Shown here one piece after another: positions 8,461 through 13,585 of a stretch of DNA of 13,585 nucleotides (position 1 is its first letter; each line of letters begins with the position of its first letter). Both the position numbers and the translations under genes were made by a program. The stretch is from positions 1 through 13,585 of the forward strand of contig JAUMSA010000005.1 in assembly GCA_031293105.1 (NCBI GenBank). The letters are read 5' to 3'. The notes beneath the pieces were generated by a model, which saw only the letters and a program-made list of their open reading frames with translations, had not been told where the DNA came from and searched no databases. Source of the DNA: Butyricicoccus sp. (lineage in GTDB: Bacteria > Bacillota > Clostridia > Oscillospirales > Butyricicoccaceae).

Positions 8461-8489
8461 TTTACAAATTCACAGGTTTACGGTAGAAT
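8461..8489 (+). promoter_or_regulatory. Predicted promoter immediately upstream of a terminator hairpin
   Basis: TTTACA (8461-8466), 17 bases, TAGAAT (8484-8489): each hexamer is one base from consensus. The expected start (about 8496) falls inside the left arm of the hairpin at 8492-8520. It is the upstream of two candidate promoters for the 4-hydroxybutyrate genes. Confidence 0.55.
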
Positions 8490-8490
8490 A

Positions 8491-8528
8491 GGGGCATGTA
8501 CAGAGTGTTGTTACATGCCCTTTCTTTT
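8491..8528 (+). terminator. Terminator of the amino acid transporter operon
   Basis: A nine-pair stem (GGGCATGTA at 8492-8500 with its exact complement at 8512-8520) and an 11-base loop is followed by TTTCTTTTTTT. It lies about 80 bases after the ATPase stop codon. Confidence 0.85.
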
Positions 8529-8567
8529 TTTGCCGAATATTTTCTGGCGCGTTTTTGTTATTTTGTG

Positions 8568-8596
8568 TTGAAGTCTTGGCATGTTTTTGCTACAAT
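8568..8596 (+). promoter_or_regulatory. Predicted promoter of the 4-hydroxybutyrate dehydrogenase gene
   Basis: TTGAAG (8568-8573), 17 bases, TACAAT (8591-8596) with extended TGC. Upstream blocks ATTTTCT, GGCGCG (8546-8551) and TTATTTTG match those before the transporter promoter. The implied leader is about 100 bases and holds a GGCCG/CGGCC inverted pair (8627-8631, 8655-8659) but no riboswitch I recognise. Confidence 0.75.
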
Positions 8597-8705
8597 AGAG
8601 TTAGCGTTTCGGGAACCTGTTTTTCCGGCCGCTCGACAACCGTGTTAAAACGCCCGGCCAGGGCCTTTTATACAACAAAATTTTTTCAAATTGGAGATGT
8701 TTATT

Positions 8706-9887
8706 ATGGCTATGGATTCTTTTAGCGCGTCCCTGATGAAGGACAAGAGAGAAATCATTATCGCCCCCACCATCTACAAGTTCGCAAACTTCGGCGAATT
8801 TGCACAGGAGTTCTCTCTGGGCGAGCGTGACGTCGTTCTGACCAACGAATTCATCTACAAGCCCTTCATGGAGCAGTACAACCTGGCTTGCAACTATGTA
8901 TTCCAGGAGAAGTTCGGCGCTGGCGAACCGTCCGAAGCGATGATCGAGACCATGTATAAGGCCATCCCGTATGATTCTTATGACCGCGTTATCGCCATCG
9001 GCGGCGGCGCGATCATGGACCTTTGCAAGCTGCTCGGCTGCAAGCGTCCGACCTCGGTTCATGAGCTGTACTTCAAGCGCGAACCCGTTGTACATGAAAA
9101 GGAAGTTATCGCCATCCCGACCACCTGCGGCACCGGTTCCGAATGCACCAACATCTCGGTTGCCATCGTTAAGGACGAGAAGGACGGCAAGCTGACCGGC
9201 GGCGAGACCAAGCTCGGCCTGGTTTCCGACGACATCATCCCGAACAAGGTATGCCTGGTTCCGGACCTGCTCAAGACCCTGCCGTACAAGCCGTTCGCTT
9301 CCTCTGCAATCGACGCTCTGATCCATGCCACCGAGTCCTTCCTGTCCCCGCATCGTAAGACCACGACCTCTGAGATGTACTCGGTCAAGGCCATGGAGAT
9401 GATTCTGGAAGGCTTCCGCCGCATCGCGCTGGAAGGCCCGGACGCTCGTCTGGATTACCTCGGCGAGTACGTAACCGCTTCTCTGTTTGCCGGCATCGCA
9501 TTCCTGAAGGCTGGCTGCGCAACCGTACACGGCATGAGCTTCCCGCTCGGCGGCACCTACCATGTACCGCATGGTGAATCCAACTACGCTCTGTTCAGCA
9601 AGATCCTCGAGATCTACAACGAGTATCAGCCGGAAGGCGAACTGGGCAAGTTCAAGGAAATCGTTGCTCGCTGCCTGGGCTGCTCCAAGGACGACGCTCT
9701 GCGCACCCTGAACGTAACCCTCGAGAAGGTTCTGCCGCTCAAGCCGCTGCATGAGTACGGCTTCAAGGAAGAGGACATCAAGGGCTTCCCGGTATCCGTT
9801 ATGGAGAACCAGCAGCGCCTGATCACCAACTCCTACTGCCCGATGACCCTCGAGCTGATGGAGCGCATCTACCGCGAGTGCTATTAA
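8706..9887 (+). CDS. abfH: NAD-dependent 4-hydroxybutyrate dehydrogenase (iron-containing alcohol dehydrogenase family)
   Basis: This 393-residue cytoplasmic enzyme interconverts succinate semialdehyde and 4-hydroxybutyrate. It is a type III (Fe-dependent) alcohol dehydrogenase: the dinucleotide-binding GGGAIMD lies at 99-105, PTTCGTGSE follows, and the four metal ligands keep the family spacing, Asp203 and His207 (AIDALIHATES), His275 (VHGMSF) and His289 (HVPHGESN). The start MAMDSF at 8706 has GGAGA eight bases upstream; an in-frame TTG at 8691 and ATG at 8697 overlap the ribosome binding site and are less likely. The specific substrate is assigned from overall resemblance to clostridial 4-hydroxybutyrate dehydrogenases and from the dehydratase and CoA-transferase genes that follow. 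Codon use is very uniform (CTG, CGT/CGC, GTT/GTA), suggesting high expression. A terminator follows, so part of the transcription may stop here. Confidence 0.9.
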   Translation: MAMDSFSASLMKDKREIIIAPTIYKFANFGEFAQEFSLGERDVVLTNEFIYKPFMEQYNLACNYVFQEKFGAGEPSEAMIETMYKAIPYDSYDRVIAIGGGAIMDLCKLLGCKRPTSVHELYFKREPVVHEKEVIAIPTTCGTGSECTNISVAIVKDEKDGKLTGGETKLGLVSDDIIPNKVCLVPDLLKTLPYKPFASSAIDALIHATESFLSPHRKTTTSEMYSVKAMEMILEGFRRIALEGPDARLDYLGEYVTASLFAGIAFLKAGCATVHGMSFPLGGTYHVPHGESNYALFSKILEIYNEYQPEGELGKFKEIVARCLGCSKDDALRTLNVTLEKVLPLKPLHEYGFKEEDIKGFPVSVMENQQRLITNSYCPMTLELMERIYRECY

Positions 9888-9911
9888 TTTTTCATCCCTG
9901 TGACGTGAGCC

Positions 9912-9946
9912 GAGGGGGCGGACGATTTCCGTCTGCCCCCTCTTTA
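9912..9946 (+). terminator. Terminator after the 4-hydroxybutyrate dehydrogenase gene
   Basis: A 13-pair stem (9912-9924 with 9930-9942, one G-T pair, five-base loop) is followed by TTTAT. It is very GC-rich and lies 24 bases after the stop. The short T-run allows some read-through into the dehydratase gene. Confidence 0.8.
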
Positions 9947-10150
9947 TCCCCCGCAGGATCAAGGATATTTTAAGAGGGAGAAACGAGAAACGCCCCTCAA
10001 CCGCCCTTTTTGCGGATATGAGCGTGCGAACTTCAGGAGTTTTCTTCTTGCAAACGATCGGACCGGCGGCATACGCCTGATCCTTGCGTGCGGCGCCGCA
10101 CAGCCGCGCCGGCCGTCCTTCCTGTATGATCGTCTGTAAATCAAAATCTT
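9947..10150 (+). other. Structured GC-rich leader upstream of the dehydratase gene
   Basis: About 200 bases without a convincing gene. It holds several inverted repeats: GAGGG/CCCTC around 9973-9998, GGCG/CGCC around 10065-10077, and a perfect 14-base palindrome GTGCGGCGCCGCAC at 10088-10101. TATGAT at 10124-10129 could be a -10 box, but no good -35 lies 16-18 bases before it. I recognise no riboswitch or T-box. Confidence 0.4.
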
Positions 10151-10166
10151 GGAGGTACATGAAACC

Positions 10167-11612
10167 ATGATGACCAAAGACCAATATATTGAGAGCCTTC
10201 GCAAACTCCACCTGAACCTGTGGATGTTCGGCAAAAAGATCGAAAATCCGGTGGATGACCCGATCATCCGTCCGTCGCTCAATTCCTTTGCCGCAACCTA
10301 CGAGCTCGCGGAGGACCCGCAGTATGAAGACCTGATGACGGCTACCAGCCACATCACGGGCAAGAAGATCAACCGCTTCACCCACATGCACCAGTCGACC
10401 GATGACCTCATCAAGAAGGTCAAGATGCAGCGTCTGCTGGGCCAGAAGACGGCTGCTTGCTTTCAGCGCTGCGTCGGTATGGACGCAATGAACGCCGTAT
10501 TCTCCTCGACCTATGAGATCGACGAGGCTTGCGGCACCAAGTACCACGAAAACTTCCTCAAGTTCCTCACCCGTGTGCAGGACGAAGACCTGGCAGTTGA
10601 CGGCGCCATGACCGACGTTAAGGGCGACCGTTCGCTGGCTCCGTCCAAGCAGGCCGACCCGGACCTGTTCCTGCATGTTGTGGAACGCACCGCAGACGGC
10701 GTATACGTCACCGGCGCCAAGGCACACCAGACCGGCTTTGTCAACAGCCACGAAGTTCTGGTTATGCCGACCATCTCCATGCGTGAAGGCGACGAAGATT
10801 ACGCGATTTCCTTCGCGGTTCCGACCGATTCCGAAGGCATCACCCTGATCTATGGCCGTCAGTCGTGCGACACCCGTAAGCTCGAAGAGTACAACGACAT
10901 CGACGTTGGCAACAAGGTGTACGGCGGCCACGAAGTTCTGGTTGTATTCGACCGCGTATTCGTTCCGAATGACCGTATCTTCCTCAACGGCGAAGTTAAG
11001 TTTGCCGGCATGATCGTCGAGCGTTTCGCAGGCTACCATCGTCAGTCTTACGGCGGCTGCAAGGTCGGCGTAGGCGATGTACTGATCGGCGCCACCGCCC
11101 TGGCCGTGGAAATGGCTGGCGCTGCCAAGGCATCGCATGTCAAGGACAAGCTGATCGAAATGACCCACCTCAACGAGACCCTGTACTGCTGCGGTATCGC
11201 TTGCTCGTCCCAGGGCTCCAAGACCAAGTCGGGCAACTACCTGATCGACCTGCTGCTAGCCAACGTCTGCAAGCAGAACGTTACCCGTTTCCCGTATGAC
11301 ATCGCTCGTCTGGCACAGGATCTGGCCGGCGGCGCTATGGTTACCCTGCCGTCCGAGGCAGATTACCGTCATCCGGAGCTGCACAAGTACATCGACAAGT
11401 ACTTTAAGGGTGTCGACGGCGTGCCGACCGAAGACCGTATGCGCGTTCTGCGCCTGATCGAAAACATGACCATGGGCACCGCCGCAGTTGGCTACCTGCC
11501 CGAGTCCATGCACGGCGCTGGTTCGCCGCAGGCTCAGCGCATCATGATCGCGCGCCAGTCCAACATGGAAATGAAGAAGGCACTGGCCAAGAAGATCGCG
11601 CGCATCGACTAA
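10167..11612 (+). CDS. abfD: 4-hydroxybutyryl-CoA dehydratase / vinylacetyl-CoA delta-isomerase
   Basis: This 481-residue flavin and [4Fe-4S] enzyme dehydrates 4-hydroxybutyryl-CoA to crotonyl-CoA by a ketyl-radical mechanism; the family also isomerises vinylacetyl-CoA. The sequence closely follows Clostridium aminobutyricum AbfD as I remember it, including QYIESLRKL, HQSTDDL, VKMQRLLGQKT, GRQSCDTRK and ESMHGAGSPQAQRIMIARQ. The cluster ligands are all present: Cys98 and Cys102 (CFQRC), His291 and Cys298 (YHRQSYGGC), one residue offset from the known Cys99/Cys103/His292/Cys299. GGAGG lies 11 bases before ATG 10167; ATG 10170 is an alternative start. It is one of the most oxygen-sensitive steps in the route, so it points to a strict anaerobe. 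It is somewhat shorter than AbfD near residues ~405-415. Codon use matches the dehydrogenase. Confidence 0.97.
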   Translation: MMTKDQYIESLRKLHLNLWMFGKKIENPVDDPIIRPSLNSFAATYELAEDPQYEDLMTATSHITGKKINRFTHMHQSTDDLIKKVKMQRLLGQKTAACFQRCVGMDAMNAVFSSTYEIDEACGTKYHENFLKFLTRVQDEDLAVDGAMTDVKGDRSLAPSKQADPDLFLHVVERTADGVYVTGAKAHQTGFVNSHEVLVMPTISMREGDEDYAISFAVPTDSEGITLIYGRQSCDTRKLEEYNDIDVGNKVYGGHEVLVVFDRVFVPNDRIFLNGEVKFAGMIVERFAGYHRQSYGGCKVGVGDVLIGATALAVEMAGAAKASHVKDKLIEMTHLNETLYCCGIACSSQGSKTKSGNYLIDLLLANVCKQNVTRFPYDIARLAQDLAGGAMVTLPSEADYRHPELHKYIDKYFKGVDGVPTEDRMRVLRLIENMTMGTAAVGYLPESMHGAGSPQAQRIMIARQSNMEMKKALAKKIARID

Positions 11613-11627
11613 TTTTCGAATTTTTCC

Positions 11628-11675
11628 AACCGATATAGGCACTCTTGGCGCTTCCAGAGTGCCTATCTGTCGGTT
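11628..11675 (+). terminator. Long imperfect hairpin between dehydratase and small Cys-rich gene
   Basis: A stem of TAGGCACTCT(T)GG with CCAGAGTGCCTA (one bulged T) is extended by an outer AACCGA/TCGGTT pairing (11628-11633 with 11670-11675). Only GTTTGATT follows, so it may be a weak terminator, an mRNA processing site or a 3' stabiliser rather than a full stop. Confidence 0.5.
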
Positions 11676-11709
11676 TGATTCCCCTTCCCCCGTTCTGGAG
11701 GAACGAGAC

Positions 11710-11982
11710 ATGCTCAAGTGTACGGTAAAATTTTGCGGCGGCTGCAACCCCCGGTATGACCGCGGGGAGGCGTACCGCCGGATCCGCGAATCCCTGTCCG
11801 ACGTGGCTCAGTTTTCGCTGCCCGAGGACGGCGCGTCTTATGACATACTGGTCATCCTGCGCGGCTGCACCGGCTGCGAGTACCTCTATGAAGACATCCA
11901 GGCCACCCACCGGCTGATTTCGGTCTGCGCCGAGGATGTCGAACGCATCATTCGCGAAATCCAAACCTTATCACAATGTTAA
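11710..11982 (+). CDS. Small Cys-rich protein with two CxxC motifs, function unknown
   Basis: This 90-residue protein is not one I can name. It has CxxC pairs at Cys9/Cys12 (FCGGCNPRYDR) and Cys53/Cys56 (RGCTGCEYLY), plus Cys4, Cys73 and a C-terminal Cys90. It has no signal peptide or membrane segment and its predicted pattern is alternating strands and helices, so it is probably a small soluble alpha/beta domain that could bind a metal or Fe-S cluster or do thiol chemistry. GGAGG eight bases before ATG 11710 supports the start; the frame is open upstream to 11659 but that part overlaps the hairpin. It ends 15 bases before the CoA-transferase ATG, whose ribosome binding site overlaps its stop, so both are likely co-translated. 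A role in the 4-hydroxybutyrate route is inference from position. Confidence 0.8.
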   Translation: MLKCTVKFCGGCNPRYDRGEAYRRIRESLSDVAQFSLPEDGASYDILVILRGCTGCEYLYEDIQATHRLISVCAEDVERIIREIQTLSQC

Positions 11983-11997
11983 GAAGGATTGATTGAC

Positions 11998-13566
11998 ATG
12001 AAGAAAGTACAAATTCTGACCGCTGAGGAAGCCGTAAAGAAGGTTCAGGACGGCGATACCATTGCGACCGGCGGCTTTGTAAGCTGTGCCTGCCCGGAAG
12101 CCCTGTCCATCGCGCTGGAAAAGCGCTTTTTGGAAACCGGCCATCCGAAGGACCTGACGCTGTTCTTTGCAGCTGGTCAGGGTCACCGCGATGGCACCGG
12201 CGGCGACCACTACGGTCATGAAGGCATGGTTAAGCGCGTCATCGGCGGCCACTGGGACCGCGCGCCCAAGCTGGGCGATCTGGCGCTGGCCAACAAGATC
12301 GAAGCCTACAACCTGCCGCAGGGCGTTATCTCGCATATGTACCGCGATATCGCTGCGCACAACATTGGCACCATCACCCATGTTGGCTTGAAGACCTTCG
12401 CCGACCCGCGCAACGGCGGCGGCAAGCTCAACGAGTGTACCAAGGAAGATCTGGTCAAGATTGTCAACATCGAAGGCCAGGAGCGCCTGCTGTACAAGGG
12501 CTTCCCGATCAATGTCGTATTCCTGCGCGCCTCCTACTGCGACGAATACGGCAACTGTACTGTACATAGAGAAATCGGCCCGCTGGACGTCACCGCAATG
12601 GCGCAGGCGTGCAAGAACTCGGGCGGCAAGGTTATCGTACAGGTTGAGAAGATCGTCCAGGGCGGTTCGCTCGACCCGAAGCTGGTTGCCATCCCGGGCA
12701 TCTACGTAGACTGCGTTGTCATCGGTACCGATGAAGAAAACATGCAGTGCCTCGGCATGCCATACGACGGCGCGCTGACCGGCGAATTCCGCATTCCGGT
12801 CGATGCCATCCCGCCCATCCCGATGGACGCAAAGAAGATCATCGCTCGCCGTGCAGCTATGGAACTGCCGCAGGATGCGATTGTTAACCTGGGCACCGGT
12901 GCACCGGAAAAGATTGCGAACGTTGCCGCCGAAGAAGGCATCTCGGATAAGATGACCCTGACCGTTGAGGCTGGTTCGATTGCCGGTGTACCGTACGGCG
13001 GCACCCAGTTCGGTGCGGCTGCGAACGCCATGTGCATCATCCCGCACAACGTACAGTTTGACTTCTATCAGGGCGGCGGCCTGGATGTTGCATTCCTCGG
13101 TCTGGCAGAGACCGCTCCCAACGGCGACCTGAACGTATCCACGTTCGGCACCCGTCTGGCCGGTGCGGGCGGATTCATCGATATCACCCAGAACGCCAAG
13201 AAGGTTGTTTACTGCGGTACCTTTACCGCCAAGGGCCTCAAGACCGAATGCAAGGACGGCAAGCTGGTCATCACCCAGGAAGGCGCAAAGAAGAAGTTCG
13301 TCAACCAGGTTGAGCACATCACCTTCTCGGGCGACTACGCAAACGAAGTCCATCAGCCGGTTCTGTACATCACCGAGCGTTGCGTCTTTGAGCTGCGTCC
13401 GGAAGGCGTTACCCTGATCGAGATTGCCCCGGGCATTGACCTCCAGACCCAGGTTCTCGACCAGATGGAATTTACGCCTAAGATCGCTTATCAGGAAGAC
13501 GGTACCATCAAGCTGATGGATTCGCGCATCTTCCGTGAAGAATTGATGGGTCTGGCGAACGACTAA
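11998..13566 (+). CDS. pct: Fused acyl-CoA:acetate CoA-transferase of the propionate CoA-transferase type
   Basis: This 522-residue enzyme moves CoA between acyl-CoA and free acids through a glutamyl-CoA thioester. Alpha and beta halves are fused: the first half starts with LTAEEAVKKVQDGDTIATGGF and contains the DGTGGDHYGHEG segment; the second starts near ARRAAMELPQDAIVNLGTGAPE. The catalytic Glu is Glu324 (LTVEAGSIAGVPYGG), the same number as the known nucleophile of Clostridium propionicum Pct. ATG 11998 has AAGGA nine bases upstream; an in-frame TTG at 11989 is too close to it. Family enzymes accept propionate, acetate, lactate and butyrate. In this setting 4-hydroxybutyrate is the likely acceptor, with acetyl-CoA or butyryl-CoA as donor, although AbfT, the usual enzyme for that step, belongs to a different, shorter family. 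Codon use matches the dehydratase. Confidence 0.9.
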   Translation: MKKVQILTAEEAVKKVQDGDTIATGGFVSCACPEALSIALEKRFLETGHPKDLTLFFAAGQGHRDGTGGDHYGHEGMVKRVIGGHWDRAPKLGDLALANKIEAYNLPQGVISHMYRDIAAHNIGTITHVGLKTFADPRNGGGKLNECTKEDLVKIVNIEGQERLLYKGFPINVVFLRASYCDEYGNCTVHREIGPLDVTAMAQACKNSGGKVIVQVEKIVQGGSLDPKLVAIPGIYVDCVVIGTDEENMQCLGMPYDGALTGEFRIPVDAIPPIPMDAKKIIARRAAMELPQDAIVNLGTGAPEKIANVAAEEGISDKMTLTVEAGSIAGVPYGGTQFGAAANAMCIIPHNVQFDFYQGGGLDVAFLGLAETAPNGDLNVSTFGTRLAGAGGFIDITQNAKKVVYCGTFTAKGLKTECKDGKLVITQEGAKKKFVNQVEHITFSGDYANEVHQPVLYITERCVFELRPEGVTLIEIAPGIDLQTQVLDQMEFTPKIAYQEDGTIKLMDSRIFREELMGLAND

Positions 13567-13585
13567 GCCGATTCTTTGGTTATTT

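Noticed and set aside
8604..8700. A riboswitch in the dehydrogenase leader
   Set aside because: Only one short GGCCG/CGGCC pairing is visible and no known riboswitch core sequence is present.
10018..10080. A 20-codon frame in the abfD leader (starts MSVRTSGVFF) as a possible leader peptide
   Set aside because: No Shine-Dalgarno sequence precedes it and there is no run of a single amino acid codon that would support attenuation.
8601..11168. An 855-codon open frame on the minus strand opposite the dehydrogenase and dehydratase genes
   Set aside because: It runs antisense through two well-supported enzyme genes and their terminator and leader. Its openness follows from their strongly biased codon use. 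The product has no recognisable domain and no ribosome binding site was seen.
11971..13353. A 460-codon open frame on the minus strand opposite the CoA-transferase
   Set aside because: Shadow of the highly biased CoA-transferase gene; no domain, no supporting start signal.

Overview
The window looks like a chromosomal segment of a GC-rich Gram-positive anaerobe of the Clostridia, most likely a gut butyrate producer of the Oscillospirales (Butyricicoccus/Agathobaculum-like). This rests on an RNase Y end, strong AGGAGG-type ribosome binding sites, a lipoprotein-type ABC transporter and an oxygen-sensitive 4-hydroxybutyrate pathway. The genus is inference; no rRNA or other marker is present.

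Left part (1-5900): the 3' end of rny runs rightward into a pair of terminators. It faces a leftward gene for a SbcC/YhaN-like coiled-coil ATPase with two membrane helices and no nuclease partner in view. Next comes a leftward two-gene operon: an exported subtilisin-family protease (stalk domain, propeptide-like segment, S8 catalytic domain, Glu-Pro linker, MORN repeats), then a small exported protein that repeats only the protease's N-terminal third, including the propeptide-like segment. This pair is the most unusual item in the window and may be a protease with its own trans-acting inhibitor or chaperone.

Middle (5900-8530): a rightward polar amino acid ABC transporter operon (lipoprotein binding protein, permease, ATPase), with a hairpin between the binding protein and the permease.

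Right part (8460-13566): a catabolic module with very regular, high-expression-like codon use: 4-hydroxybutyrate dehydrogenase, 4-hydroxybutyryl-CoA dehydratase (AbfD), a 90-residue Cys-rich protein of unknown function, and a fused CoA-transferase of the propionate CoA-transferase type. Together these would convert succinate semialdehyde to 4-hydroxybutyrate, activate it to the CoA ester and dehydrate it to crotonyl-CoA, the entry to butyrate formation. Upstream steps (succinyl-CoA reduction or GABA transamination) and downstream steps (butyryl-CoA dehydrogenase, Etf) are not in the window.

The promoters of the amino acid transporter and of the 4-hydroxybutyrate dehydrogenase share an extended similarity reaching about 40 bases upstream of the -10 box, which suggests shared regulation. 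A terminator hairpin between the two units begins inside the likely start region of a further promoter, giving a possible one-way terminator.
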